This document shows positions 51,664-60,720 of a DNA stretch of 64,000 nt, piece by piece. The notes under the pieces were generated by a model, which was given only the letters and a program-made list of their open reading frames with translations, searched no databases and was not told the origin of the DNA. This DNA is from Saccharopolyspora spinosa NRRL 18395 (GTDB lineage: Bacteria > Actinomycetota > Actinomycetes > Mycobacteriales > Pseudonocardiaceae): positions 3,240,907-3,304,906 of the forward strand of contig NZ_GL877878.1 of the NCBI RefSeq assembly GCF_000194155.1. The letters are read 5' to 3'. Each line of letters begins with the position of its first letter. Within the stretch, counting starts at the first letter, position 1. Position numbers and translations under genes: made by a program.

Positions 51664-52065
51664 TCAGGCGACCGCAGCGCCAGCCTTCGCGACTTCCTCG
51701 TCCTGTTCGCCGGTTCCGCCGGCAACGCCAATCGCGCCGACGACCTCACCATCGACCAGGATCGGAACGCCGCCCGCGAAGGTCACGAACGGCCGGGCCT
51801 GGGCAGTCTGCAGGCCGAAGAACGGCCCACCAGGTTGGACCAGCTCATTGAGGTCACCGGTCGGCATCTTCATGGACGCCGAGGTGTAGGCCTTGTTGGA
51901 CGAGATCTCCGGTGATGCGAGGAGAGCGCCATCCTGGCGCAGGAAAGCCACCGGTTCCCTTCCGCTGTCGAGGATGGAAATGCTGGAGGGCGAGCCGATT
52001 TCCGTTGCCTTCTCGGCAGCTGCGACCAGAATCTTCTGCGCGAGCTCGGCCGTGAGCCTTGCCAT
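51664..52065 (-). CDS. GlcG/HbpS-family protein
   Basis: This 133-residue protein belongs to the GlcG/HbpS (haem-binding/degrading-like) family: LTAELAQKILVAAAEKATEI, ISILDSGREPVAFLRQDGAL, KAYTSASMKMPTGDLNEL, GGVPILVDGEVVGAIGVAGG and the E-x-D-E-x-VAKAG end. ATG 52065 follows AAAGGAAAA. Members bind haem or act in small-molecule catabolism beside oxidoreductases. Here it is the last gene behind a GMC oxidoreductase and its small partner. Confidence 0.85.
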   Translation of the reverse strand: MARLTAELAQKILVAAAEKATEIGSPSSISILDSGREPVAFLRQDGALLASPEISSNKAYTSASMKMPTGDLNELVQPGGPFFGLQTAQARPFVTFAGGVPILVDGEVVGAIGVAGGTGEQDEEVAKAGAAVA

Positions 52066-52118
52066 GACAATTTTCCTTTCTGAGCGGATGACGCCGTCTT
52101 GTGCTGCGAAGAAACGAG

Positions 52119-52550
52119 TCAAACAGTCGGCCTATAAACTGGCCCTCGTTCCACAACGGGCTCTAGAAGGTGGATATAGGTATCCACCTCGTCGTTCGCG
52201 ACAGGTCGATTTTCCTGCCCCGGGTAACCGATGAGCGCGCGCACTTCGGGGTTCATGAGGTACGCGCCGGCGACGAGCAGGCTGAACGCGTCGAACAGCT
52301 CGGGGCTGTTCTTGTGGAGCGTCTCGATTGCCTCGGCAGGAGGTTCATCCACCGCTTCGGCCAGGGACGCCCGGAACCGGCCGGCCAGGTCTGGGCGAGC
52401 ACCGAGCGCACGCTCGATCCAGACTGTATGCACGTCCATCTGCGTGGCAGCAGGCATCCCGGCAGCGTTGGGGATAAGGACATCGGCGCGGGCGCCACAG
52501 ATGTCACGCTCGTGATCGGTCAGCGTCACATTGGGGTCCGAGGTGGTCAT
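52119..52550 (-). CDS. Small subunit-like partner of the GMC oxidoreductase
   Basis: This 143-residue soluble protein overlaps the GMC gene by four bases (ATG 52550). Mostly helical; it contains PNAAGMPAATQMDVHTVWIE, ALGARPDLAGRFRASLAEAV, LFDAFSLLVAGAYLMNPEVR and a C-terminal segment ending GYPGQENRPVANDEVDTYIH. The fusion of position and size fits the small (gluconate 2-dehydrogenase subunit 3-like) partners of membrane GMC dehydrogenases. It lacks an obvious Tat signal, so that identity is tentative. Confidence 0.6.
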   Translation of the reverse strand: MTTSDPNVTLTDHERDICGARADVLIPNAAGMPAATQMDVHTVWIERALGARPDLAGRFRASLAEAVDEPPAEAIETLHKNSPELFDAFSLLVAGAYLMNPEVRALIGYPGQENRPVANDEVDTYIHLLEPVVERGPVYRPTV

Positions 52551-54181
52551 AGGGGGACCTCCTGGTTTTTCCGGTTCGCGATGAGCTGCTCCGTGGCACG
52601 CAGCGTGAGCGCGGTGATCGTGGCAGTGGGATTGGCCGCGGCCGATGTGACGAACGCGCTGCCATCGATGACGTAGAGGTTCGGCACGTCGTGCGCGCGA
52701 TGCCACTCGTTGATCACTGAGTCGGCGGGGTCGAGGCCCATCCGGGCAGTTCCCATGATGTGCCAGCCGCAGTCCCGCATCAGGGGCGTGATGTGGACCT
52801 CGGTCGCGCCGGCGGCTTCGTGCGCATCGCGGGCTCGTGCGAGGTTGAAATCCATCAGCCGCCGGGTGTTCTCCGACGTCCGATAGATGATCTTTGGCGA
52901 TGGGATGCCGTCGGAGTCGGTCTGTACCGAGTCGAGGACGACCCGGTTTTCCATGTCAGGCAAGTCCTCTGCGGTGATTCCCCACTCGAACGACCGGCCG
53001 AGAGTCCTGCGGATCCGGTCGTGGAAGTTCTCACCCCAGACCTCCTCGACCGGGCTGTCGCTGTAACCGGCGCGCAGCCCCAGCGGACCGCCGCTGGGCA
53101 TGACCTGCCACTTGCCTCCGCGCGCAAAGCCACGGCTGGCATCAGTTTCGTAGAACTCGAAGGTCTGGATCGCGTGCCCGGCAGGACCGAGCCAGCTCTC
53201 CAGCGGCTCGTCGTAGACACCCGTCGCCGCAGCATAGGGGTGCATCATCAGGCGACGGCCGACAAGACCGGACGAATTCGCGAGCCCGTCAGGGTGAGCT
53301 CGCGACGTCGAGAGGAGCAGCAGGCGCGCGGTGCCGATGCCGTTGGCAGCCATGACGACCACATCGGCGGCCTGATGCCTCTCTACGCCGTTCCGATCGA
53401 TATAAACCGCCCCGGTCGCGAGGCCCTTCGCATTGGTGGTGACCTCCCTGACCCTCGCCCCGGTGACTAGGCGCGCGCCCGCATCGATGGCGTCCGGCCA
53501 GTGCGTGATATCCACCGAGCCCTTCGCACCTTCGGGACAGCCTGTCAGGCATGTCCCCCGGCGGACGCAGGCGTTCATGTGGCGATATTTCCTCGCCGAA
53601 ATCGCGTTGGGCGCGGGCCACCAGTGCCAACCCAACTTGTCCAGGCCTTCCGCCGCCTTCCGGCCGATCTTGTTGATCGGCATGGGCGGATTGGGATAGG
53701 GCGCCTCGTCTGGATACGCGGGATCGCCTGCGAGACCCGAGACGCCCATGTCGATCTCGGTCCGTCCGTAGAAGGGAGCAAGGTCTTCGTAGCTGATCGG
53801 CCAGTCGTCGCCCACGCCGTCACGGGTTCGGGTCTGGAAGTCCGACGGCAGCATCCTCACCCAATGTGCTGCGTACAAGATCGTGCTTCCGCCGACGCCG
53901 TTGAACATCAGCGGGTTGACATCGGATTCGCTGGTGTCGATCGGGTAGTCCGAGGCCCGAGCCCGCGTGTTTGGGTTGGGATGCCAGTCCTTTTGTGCCT
54001 TGAGCTCCCACTCCGGGCGGGCTCCCGCGAACTCGGTCGGCCGGGTCCAGTCGCCTTGCTCCAGGCACACCACCGAGAAGCCCGCCTTCGACAGCTCGAC
54101 TGCGGCGAAAGCACCGGAGGCGCCCGCCCCCACGATCAGGACGTCGGCCTTCTCCTCGCTGAGATTGTCACGGCCGTTCAT
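52547..54181 (-). CDS. GMC-family FAD-dependent oxidoreductase
   Basis: This 544-residue protein has the FAD-binding GAGASG at 18-23 in VLIVGAGASGAFAAVELSKA. Also seen are VNPLMFNGVGGSTILYAAHW, a Cys-containing segment (HMNACVRRGTCLTGCPEGAK), VVMAANGIGTARLLLLS and the C-terminal catalytic region GWHIMGTARMGLDPADSVIN with VIDGSAFVTSAAANPTATI. Relatives oxidise sugars, alcohols or 2-keto-gluconate-type substrates. It overlaps the Dabb gene (four bases) and the small-partner gene. Substrate unknown. Confidence 0.9.
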   Translation of the reverse strand: MNGRDNLSEEKADVLIVGAGASGAFAAVELSKAGFSVVCLEQGDWTRPTEFAGARPEWELKAQKDWHPNPNTRARASDYPIDTSESDVNPLMFNGVGGSTILYAAHWVRMLPSDFQTRTRDGVGDDWPISYEDLAPFYGRTEIDMGVSGLAGDPAYPDEAPYPNPPMPINKIGRKAAEGLDKLGWHWWPAPNAISARKYRHMNACVRRGTCLTGCPEGAKGSVDITHWPDAIDAGARLVTGARVREVTTNAKGLATGAVYIDRNGVERHQAADVVVMAANGIGTARLLLLSTSRAHPDGLANSSGLVGRRLMMHPYAAATGVYDEPLESWLGPAGHAIQTFEFYETDASRGFARGGKWQVMPSGGPLGLRAGYSDSPVEEVWGENFHDRIRRTLGRSFEWGITAEDLPDMENRVVLDSVQTDSDGIPSPKIIYRTSENTRRLMDFNLARARDAHEAAGATEVHITPLMRDCGWHIMGTARMGLDPADSVINEWHRAHDVPNLYVIDGSAFVTSAAANPTATITALTLRATEQLIANRKNQEVPL

Positions 54182-54528
54182 GCGCGCCTTCCTTCCATAG
54201 TCTTGCCGGTTCGGAGGTGCCGCTCCAGGGCGTCGGTAGAGAACTGAACCGCTTTCCGTTCGGCCACGATGTGCAGGACATGGTCCCGCACCAGTTCCAG
54301 GTGTGCGGGGTGGTCGAGGTAGCCGTCGATCTCATCTGCGGATCCGAGTTCAGCCACGACACCGAAATCGAAGTTGCCGTCGCGAGCCCCAAGGTCCCGC
54401 CCGTAACGGTACGCCTGCAAGCAGCCGGTACGCTCCGGCATGGTTGCGAGTTCCGCTTCGAATTTCGCTATTTGATCATCGGTTACACCGTCGCGGAAGC
54501 GAAACATGGCGATATGAGTGATTGACAT
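54178..54528 (-). CDS. Dabb (stress-responsive A/B barrel) protein
   Basis: This 116-residue ferredoxin-like alpha/beta-barrel dimer has MSITHIAMFRFRDGVTDDQI, YRYGRDLGARDGNFDFGVVA and YLDHPAHLELVRDHVLHIVA, the classic Dabb pattern with the paired HP-x-H region. Dabb proteins catalyse or assist small aromatic or polyketide-like transformations. It overlaps the GMC gene by four bases and follows the MFS gene by one, so all are co-transcribed. Confidence 0.88.
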   Translation of the reverse strand: MSITHIAMFRFRDGVTDDQIAKFEAELATMPERTGCLQAYRYGRDLGARDGNFDFGVVAELGSADEIDGYLDHPAHLELVRDHVLHIVAERKAVQFSTDALERHLRTGKTMEGRRA

Positions 54529-54529
54529 C

Positions 54530-55918
54530 TCATGCGCCTCCCGTCGGCTGGTCGAGATTGCATGACCTCAACGAGACCAATGCTCTGTCCCTGCTCTGGA
54601 ACCGTCCCACTGTCTCCCGCGTGAACAACGCAGTGACGATAAGCGCGACGAGCATCAGACCGGCGAGGAAATAGAGCGCGATATTGTAGCCCGTGGGCGA
54701 CGAGAACCCTCCACCTAGCGCGATGAGCGCACCGACGAGGTACGGGCTGAAACCGCCAAGGTAGATCCCGACATTGATGATCGAACTCGCGACGCCGGTC
54801 GATCCCTTTCCCGCAGAATCGAACGCAATGGCATAAACCAACGTGTAGGGGGCGTTCAGCGCGAAACCGACGAACAACTGAATCCCGATAACGGCACCGA
54901 GACTGGTGTCCGCGAATTGGAAGAGAACGATCCCCACTGCGATCCAGCCGAGTACGATCATGAGTGAGAGTTTGCGGCCGATGCGGTCGGAGATCGCACC
55001 CCACACGATCTGCCCGATCCCACCCGTGATCGTGAAGAGTACCGAGTAAGCAGCGACTTCAGCGTAGTTGTAGTGGGCCACGAAGGCCAGGTATTGCGGG
55101 AGCCAGAAGCTAAGCCCGAAGTATCCGACGATCGACATCATCGCGACGAGCGCGATCACCCCGATGTTGGGATTGCGCACAGCCTGTGCCGGCTTGATTG
55201 AATCCGCGTCCACTGCCTCAGCTTCGAGCGGCTTCGTGTGCCCTACGGCCTCGACCGACTCGACGACCGTGTCGTACCGCCGCTTATTCGCGAACCACCA
55301 GTAGATCGTGAAGACGATGACCACCGGGATCGGGAAATAAAGGAACGCAACGCGCCAGTTCTCCGGGCCGTACGCGGCCAGGACAGCTGCGACCGCGAAG
55401 CCCCCGACCAGCGTTCCCCACGGATAGCCGGTGTGGTGGATTCCGAGGGCCATTCCTCGGCGCTGTTTGGACCACCATTCACCGGCCGAGGCCACCTCGA
55501 TAGCCTCGCCCGCACCACCGATCGCGTGGGAGAGCACCTGCATGAGGACGAGCATGGCTAGCGACGCGGTCAGTACGTTGAAGCCGGTCAGGAACGTGAA
55601 CAGCGTGTAGCCGATCACGATCGGAAGGTGCCGATATTTCCGCCGCCAGCCGTGTCCGCCCTTGTCGGCCCACACCATCACCGGGACGCAGATGGCCGCC
55701 GTCGACAGCGTGACGAGCGTAGTCATAAGACCCGACGACGAAGGCGTCAGATTGAACTCGGTGGTGATCGCGGGTAACACCATGTAGATCATCTGCCGCG
55801 AAATCGAGTCAAGTCCGTAAATCAGCCATAAGAGCACCAGGGAAATCGCGGAGTTGGTGAGTCCGCGGCGAACAATCGCCCGGGCGCCCTGCTGAGCGAG
55901 TGCAGTTTGCATCGACAT
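54530..55918 (-). CDS. MFS transporter
   Basis: This 462-residue transporter starts best at ATG 55918 (GAGG nine bases upstream; GTG 55933 is possible). About twelve helices: LVLLWLIYGLDSISRQMIYM, AGEAIEVASAGEWWSKQRRG, GIHHTGYPWGTLVGGFAVAA, GGIGQIVWGAISDRIGRKLS. The GAI-SDRIGRK-LS loop between helices 8 and 9 is a standard MFS motif. It resembles the ACS (anion:cation symporter) and D-galactonate type. Being in one unit with the GMC oxidoreductase and DUF6282 hydrolase, it likely imports an organic acid. Confidence 0.88.
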   Translation of the reverse strand: MSMQTALAQQGARAIVRRGLTNSAISLVLLWLIYGLDSISRQMIYMVLPAITTEFNLTPSSSGLMTTLVTLSTAAICVPVMVWADKGGHGWRRKYRHLPIVIGYTLFTFLTGFNVLTASLAMLVLMQVLSHAIGGAGEAIEVASAGEWWSKQRRGMALGIHHTGYPWGTLVGGFAVAAVLAAYGPENWRVAFLYFPIPVVIVFTIYWWFANKRRYDTVVESVEAVGHTKPLEAEAVDADSIKPAQAVRNPNIGVIALVAMMSIVGYFGLSFWLPQYLAFVAHYNYAEVAAYSVLFTITGGIGQIVWGAISDRIGRKLSLMIVLGWIAVGIVLFQFADTSLGAVIGIQLFVGFALNAPYTLVYAIAFDSAGKGSTGVASSIINVGIYLGGFSPYLVGALIALGGGFSSPTGYNIALYFLAGLMLVALIVTALFTRETVGRFQSRDRALVSLRSCNLDQPTGGA

Positions 55919-56074
55919 TGATGTTGTCCTCACGGTGAATGTACGCAGGGCAAATTGCCCGGGCGCGGTGGCCCCCAGGAATGTGCGGAACCGGCCCCCA
56001 AAAAAGGGTTATTTCCGGCTCCCATCACGCCGTGCCGACGCGCGGCACGACCGAACGACGTCAGCCGGATGACA

Positions 56075-56971
56075 TCACCCGGTGAGAAGGCGCTTGGGCG
56101 CCTCCGATGTCATGTACCGGAGCTCGTCCGGGGTGAAGCCCTCCTCGAGCATGCCTTCGATGAACAGGCGGAACGCCTCGGCGGGATGCGGGTTGACCTG
56201 CTGGCCGCCGTCGGTGGCCAGGTGACATGACTCCATTCCCACCTTGCGGATCAGTTCGGCGATGTGCCCCATGCTCTGCGGCGGCACGATGACCTTCGTA
56301 ACGAACGCGTACTGGAACTCGTTCATCGCCCCGAACGACGCCAGCTCCCGCATGTCTTCGGCGCTGGCCCCGACAAACAAGGCGTGCGGGTGTGTGACGA
56401 TCAGACGGGTGATCCCGAGTTCGGCCGCCCGCCGGAAAACCTTGATCGCTTCGGCAGGCGAGACGTGCCCGGAGGCGAGGATCATGTCGTGCTCTTTGAT
56501 CAGCTGCAGAATGTCCTCGATCTCGGGCTTGAGGGTGCCGTTGTCATCGACGACGACAATTCCCTCACTGCTGACCGGGGATTCGGCGCGCAGGATCGGA
56601 ACGTTCTCCGCGTGTTCCAGAAAATGCCGTGCGCTCAACGTCGGCAACCACACGATGCGGCCACCCTGCTTCGCGGACTCGAGCACTGCGTAGGGATTGA
56701 GCCCACCGACCGGATAGTTGAGCGCGACACCGCCGCGGACGTCGAATCCGGCGGCCGTACGCGCCATTTCGGCACGCGCGGCGGTGTCCGTCGAGTGGCT
56801 TTTGACCACGATCGCGTCCATCCCGGCGGCCTTGGCCTCCTCGGCGGCCTCGATCGCCGTCACCGAGCGCGGGAAGATGTCCGGCGCGGTGTGGATGTGA
56901 AGGTCGACCGCACCCTGCAACAGCTGGTAACTGAGCTCGACCCGTTCCTGCTTGGTCATCGCCTCGGTCAT
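56075..56971 (-). CDS. DUF6282-family metal-dependent hydrolase-like protein
   Basis: This 298-residue protein has the metal-binding start LQGAVDLHIHTAPDIFPRSV, then MDAIVVKSHSTDTAARAEMA, KQGGRIVWLPTLSARHFLEH, HDMILASGHVSPAEAIKVFR, RLIVTHPHALFVGASAEDMR and LATDGGQQVNPHPAEAFRLF. The HxH, K, H, H and D series is that of amidohydrolase-like (TIM-barrel) enzymes, and the DLHIHTAPDIFPR opening is the DUF6282 mark. Reaction unknown, perhaps a lactonase or hydrolase. It overlaps the SDR gene by four bases. Confidence 0.82.
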   Translation of the reverse strand: MTEAMTKQERVELSYQLLQGAVDLHIHTAPDIFPRSVTAIEAAEEAKAAGMDAIVVKSHSTDTAARAEMARTAAGFDVRGGVALNYPVGGLNPYAVLESAKQGGRIVWLPTLSARHFLEHAENVPILRAESPVSSEGIVVVDDNGTLKPEIEDILQLIKEHDMILASGHVSPAEAIKVFRRAAELGITRLIVTHPHALFVGASAEDMRELASFGAMNEFQYAFVTKVIVPPQSMGHIAELIRKVGMESCHLATDGGQQVNPHPAEAFRLFIEGMLEEGFTPDELRYMTSEAPKRLLTG

Positions 56972-57690
56972 GCCGAGAGCCCCCCGTCAACGGTGATCGC
57001 CTGCCCGGTCATGTAAGACGCGGCATCCGAGACCAGGAAAGCGTGCCACTTCGCAAGCTCGGGTGGCGCCGCTTCGCGGGACAGCGGAACGTTGGCCTTG
57101 ACATTAGCCAGGTGTGCCTCTCTACCGCCTTCGAAGGTGATCACCGGGTCGTTGAACGGAGTGTCGACCCATCCCGGGCACAGGCAGTTCGCCCGGATGT
57201 TGTCCGCGGCGACTTCGACGGCGAGCGTCCGGGTGAACGCGATGACCGCGCCCTTCGACGCGCTATACGCCGTCATGCCCGCAAATCCCTTCAGCCCGGC
57301 CAGGGAAGCCGTGGTCGTGATGCTGCCGCCACCGGCTGCCCGCAGGTGCGGCACCGCGTACTTCGAGGTCAGGAAGCAGGACTTGACATTGACCCGAAGC
57401 TGGTCGTCCCAGTCGGTCTCGTCGAGCACCTCCACTGCGCCGGAACGCTGGATCCCGGCGACATTCACCACCGCATCGAGCCCACCGAGGCCCGTGACCG
57501 CCTCGTCGACCATCGCGGCGACCGAACCCGAGTCGGCGACATCGCATTTGATGAAACTGGGGTCGTCACCGGGATCCCGCAGATCCACGCTCACCACGGA
57601 CGCGCCCTCCGAGCGCAGTAAACCCACCGTGGCACGGCCGATGCCGGACGCTGCTCCCGTGACTATGACGCGCTTGCCGGAACCTGCCAT
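56968..57690 (-). CDS. Short-chain dehydrogenase/reductase
   Basis: This 240-residue classical SDR has the NAD(P) motif VIVTGAASGIGRATVGLLRS, the cofactor Asp in VVSVDLRDPGDD (suggesting NAD), NVAGIQ, the catalytic Ser in SITTTASLAGLKGF, and Tyr-Lys in MTAYSASKGAVIAF. The C-terminal signature is CLCPGWVDTPFNDP with YMTGQAITVDGGLSA. It is first in the minus-strand unit SDR-DUF6282-MFS-Dabb-GMC-small partner-GlcG. Confidence 0.94.
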   Translation of the reverse strand: MAGSGKRVIVTGAASGIGRATVGLLRSEGASVVSVDLRDPGDDPSFIKCDVADSGSVAAMVDEAVTGLGGLDAVVNVAGIQRSGAVEVLDETDWDDQLRVNVKSCFLTSKYAVPHLRAAGGGSITTTASLAGLKGFAGMTAYSASKGAVIAFTRTLAVEVAADNIRANCLCPGWVDTPFNDPVITFEGGREAHLANVKANVPLSREAAPPELAKWHAFLVSDAASYMTGQAITVDGGLSA

Positions 57691-58293
57691 GTCGCCTCCA
57701 CCTTCCCTGCGCCGACGCTGACGCGAGGACTCGACTCGCTTGGCATGCCATTTGGCCGCATTTGTACGACCAACTTGGTGCGCTGACCTTAACTATTGGC
57801 CCAGGTGAGTGTCAAGTGTCACAACACCCACGCTTACCTGCGCTTTTGCTGATCAACACCGAGCCGGCTCGGCAACGCGGCGAGACCCCTCAGTCTCGTG
57901 CGCCACCTCCGAACACGGCCATCGGCCGACCTGACCAGACAATGGCCGCACAAACTGACAAGAAGTGGCTCTTTTCGCCGTCAACTGCCCCCCGCACGCC
58001 ACCGTGCTTGGCGCCGCGGAACTGCCGTACGCGATCGAGAGCACGCTGGCCGAAGAGCGCCGCGCCGGAGCCGGATGCCTGACCGACCCGTGCCCGGCAG
58101 GCACCCTCAGCCGGGTACCCACCGGGGTGCCAGTAGCCAAAGTCATCCGCGGCTAGTCTTCCCGCCAGCGACTCCGGACCGGGACAGGGGCGCTCGGGAC
58201 GACCGCGCAAGTCCGGTTGCCCATTTGTCCGGCTAAATGACATATAGTTGACGACAAACCGTCCTCAAGCCTTCACTCTCAGGGGTAGTGAGA
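57691..58293. other. 600-bp divergent intergenic region
   Basis: Between the SDR and GntR genes. It holds the minus-strand promoter at 57786-57815, a perfect palindrome TGGCATGCCA at 57741-57750, and near 58250 CGTCAACTATATGTC on the minus strand. A plus-strand GTG frame at 57965-58156 has protein-like content (NCPPHATVLGAAELPYAIES) but lacks a clear ribosome site or family. I leave it uncalled, possibly a remnant. Confidence 0.45.
57786..57815 (-). promoter_or_regulatory. Promoter of the SDR-GMC operon
   Basis: Minus-strand TTGACA (57815-57810) and TAAGGT (57791-57786) are spaced by 18 bases, 96 bases upstream of the SDR start. Repeated TGTCA half-sites around the -35 could bind the divergently encoded GntR regulator. 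Confidence 0.5.
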
Positions 58294-59028
58294 ATGCCGA
58301 CCAACGAGCCGAGCTACCAGGTGCTCTCGCGAAACCTCCGTGTGCAGATCCGCCAGGGTGAGTTCTCCGACGGTCATCGTCTGCCCACAGAAGCCGAGCT
58401 CGCGGAGCGTTATGGGCTGAGTCGGCAAACGGTGCGGCGCGCTTTTCAGGATCTCGTTTCCGAAGGTCTCGTCTACCGGATCCGGGGCCGGGGTACCTAC
58501 GCGCGCTCCGGTGGCGACGGGTACGTCCGCCAGGTCGGATCGGTGGACGACCTCATGGGGCTTTCCGAGGACACCGCTATGGAGGTCGTCCGGCCGCTGA
58601 CGCGGAAGGTCGATCCGATCAACGCGGGACGGCTTCGCCTGGCTGCGGATGTCGTCTACGAGATGCAATTCGTGCGGATCCACGATGGAGTACGGTTCTG
58701 CACCACGACGGTGGCGCTGCCGCCGAGTGTGGCCAAACTCCTGGATTCCGTCGAGGAACCGCACAAGGTCGGCACGGTGAGCACCATCACGATCATCGGG
58801 CTGCTCGACAGCCGACTGCCGTTCGCGGTCAAGGAGGCCCAGCAGAGCATCACGGTTGACCGTTTCTCGGAAACGGACGCGAAGTGTCTGTCCACCGAGG
58901 TCGGCAGCCCGAGTCTGCGGGTCGACCGGCTCTATTTCGGCACCGACGGCAACCCGGTCGAACTGGCGATCAGCCATTTCGTACCTGAGCATTACTCGTA
59001 TCGCATCAGCCTCCGGCGGAACGCCTGA
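58294..59028 (+). CDS. GntR-family regulator (HutC/UTRA type)
   Basis: This 244-residue protein starts at ATG 58294, eight bases after AGGGG (GTG 58288 is too close). Winged helix at 10-75: QVLSRNLRVQIRQGEFSDGH, RLPTEAELAERYGLSRQTVR, DLVSEGLVYRIRGRGTYARS. The UTRA effector domain follows (YEMQFVRIHDGVRFCTTTVA, LRVDRLYFGTDGNPVELAIS). It is divergent from the SDR operon and convergent with the ThDP/acyl-CoA unit. It most likely senses an intermediate of that catabolism and represses the SDR promoter. Confidence 0.9.
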   Translation: MPTNEPSYQVLSRNLRVQIRQGEFSDGHRLPTEAELAERYGLSRQTVRRAFQDLVSEGLVYRIRGRGTYARSGGDGYVRQVGSVDDLMGLSEDTAMEVVRPLTRKVDPINAGRLRLAADVVYEMQFVRIHDGVRFCTTTVALPPSVAKLLDSVEEPHKVGTVSTITIIGLLDSRLPFAVKEAQQSITVDRFSETDAKCLSTEVGSPSLRVDRLYFGTDGNPVELAISHFVPEHYSYRISLRRNA

Positions 59029-59099
59029 CAGCCTGCTCAGGTGATTGGACGGCACCGCCACGCCGGGTCGGGATGTGGCGGTGCCAAGGCGTTTACCGC

Positions 59100-60638
59100 T
59101 CAGCGCTTCCCGCGAATCGCGGCCAGGACCTCGCCATAGGCGCGCGAATCAACCCGTACGTCCACAATCGACGGACCGTGCTGCCCGAGCGCCCGCGCCA
59201 AGGCCGTGTCGAGTTCATCGGCGGAATCGGCGGAGAAGCCGGCCAAGCCATAACCGCGGCCGATCTGCGCGAAATCGGTCTCGCCGTACCCGATCGCGTT
59301 CTCCCCGCCGTTGCCATCGGGCTTGGCCTTGATCGCGATCAGGCTCAACCGCGAATCGTTGAAGACCACGATCGTAACGTTCAAGCCCAACCTGCTGATC
59401 GTCTCCAACTCGCCCAGGCACATGCCCAGCCCACCGTCCCCGGTGAAACACACAATGCGCCGACTCGGCCGGGCGAGGGCCGCCGCGACCGCGGCGGGAA
59501 CGGCGAAGCCCATCGTCGCCAGACCACTCGAGATGATCATCTCGTCCACGTCCTCGGTGGTCCACAGCGAAGTCGCCGGAAGCATGTGTGCCCCCGCGTC
59601 GACCGTGGCGATCGTGGCGGTGGGTACTGCGGCCCGCGTCCGTAACACCACCTCTTGTGGCGTGACGCCCTCCGGGATCCCGGGCGTGGCCGCACACAAA
59701 CGGGCCAACTCGTCGTCGCGATGCCGGTTGCCCGCGCCGGGCGGCCAGGTCGTCGCCGGCCAGATCTGCGACAGCTCAGTGACCAGCTTCTCCAGGTTGC
59801 CGACGACCTCGACGTCCGGGCGCAGGTAGGGGCTGGTCTCCGCCCAGGACGAGAACGAGACGACCGGCGCCTGGTAGGGCCAGGCGTTGGGAATGAACTC
59901 GACCGTGTCGACTCCGATCATCACGATCAAGTCCGCAGCGTGCAGCAACGGTGCCTCGGTGGTCGCGCCGGTGACCAATCCAGCGGAGTTCGACCAGGAA
60001 TCCGGCACGAGCCCCTTGGCCCGATAGGTCATCAGCGTGGGAGCGGCCGACTCCGCCAGTAGCGTGCGTACCGGTTCGGCGAGCCCGCGTGCACCGACAC
60101 CGAGCAACACGAGCGGCCGCTTGGCCTGGGAGACAAGACGCAACGCGTCATCGACCGTATCCGGAGAAGGCTCTGCGGCGATTTCCGAGGGCGTCGCCGA
60201 CGACGTCGCGCTGGGGTCGAAGTCGAGGTGCACCGGCCCTCTCGGAAGCGACATCGCCGCACCGACCGCATGACGCACCGTCGCCCCCGCGTCACCGCCG
60301 CTTCCAGCGGTGGCGGAGCACTTGGTGACCGGCGCGTACAAAGCCCGCTGATCGAGACGCTGATGCGCGATCCGCTCGGCGTCCGCAGCGCTGACCGTGT
60401 CGGTGACCAGTACCAGCGGCTGCCGATCAAGCATGGCGTTGGCAACCCCGTTTACTGCGCTCGCGGCTCCCGGCCCCCGAGTGACGACGCAGACCCCCGG
60501 GCTGTCGGTCAAATCGCCGTAGACGGACGCCATCATGGCCGCCGGTGTCTCGGCGTGGGCGAGCACAAATCGGAGGCCGATGGCTTCAGCCGCCCCGATG
60601 AAGTCCAGGTTGTTTCCGCCGCCCGGCATGCCGAACAC
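59100..60638 (-). CDS. ThDP-dependent enzyme (acetolactate synthase/benzoylformate decarboxylase fold)
   Basis: This protein has about 512 residues. The PYR domain has the cofactor-activating Glu in FVLAHAETPAAMMASVYGDL, then CVVTRGPGAASAVNGVANAM. The central domain contains KRPLVLLGVGARGLAEPVRT. The PP domain carries the ThDP motif FTGDGGLGMCLGELETISRL with VVFNDSRLSLIAIK. The first recognisable residues are ADTVFGMPGGGNNLDF. Only the GTG of VFGMPGG (60638) is available as a start, with no ribosome site, and relatives begin about 15-25 residues earlier. The N-terminus may be altered by its junction with the acyl-CoA dehydrogenase gene. Likely a 2-keto acid decarboxylase or ligase. Confidence 0.82.
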   Translation of the reverse strand: MFGMPGGGNNLDFIGAAEAIGLRFVLAHAETPAAMMASVYGDLTDSPGVCVVTRGPGAASAVNGVANAMLDRQPLVLVTDTVSAADAERIAHQRLDQRALYAPVTKCSATAGSGGDAGATVRHAVGAAMSLPRGPVHLDFDPSATSSATPSEIAAEPSPDTVDDALRLVSQAKRPLVLLGVGARGLAEPVRTLLAESAAPTLMTYRAKGLVPDSWSNSAGLVTGATTEAPLLHAADLIVMIGVDTVEFIPNAWPYQAPVVSFSSWAETSPYLRPDVEVVGNLEKLVTELSQIWPATTWPPGAGNRHRDDELARLCAATPGIPEGVTPQEVVLRTRAAVPTATIATVDAGAHMLPATSLWTTEDVDEMIISSGLATMGFAVPAAVAAALARPSRRIVCFTGDGGLGMCLGELETISRLGLNVTIVVFNDSRLSLIAIKAKPDGNGGENAIGYGETDFAQIGRGYGLAGFSADSADELDTALARALGQHGPSIVDVRVDSRAYGEVLAAIRGKR

Positions 60639-60720
60639 CGTGTCCGCACCGGCGGCCGCCCCCGCCCCCGGTCTCCTTGCGTGGGCGTCTGGAGCGGGTG
60701 TGTGCGGGTCCGGCCGCGCA

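Noticed and set aside
57965-58156. Plus-strand frame NCPPHATVLGAAELPYAIES... in the SDR/GntR spacer
   Set aside because: Composition is coding-like, yet start, neighbours and family are all unclear.
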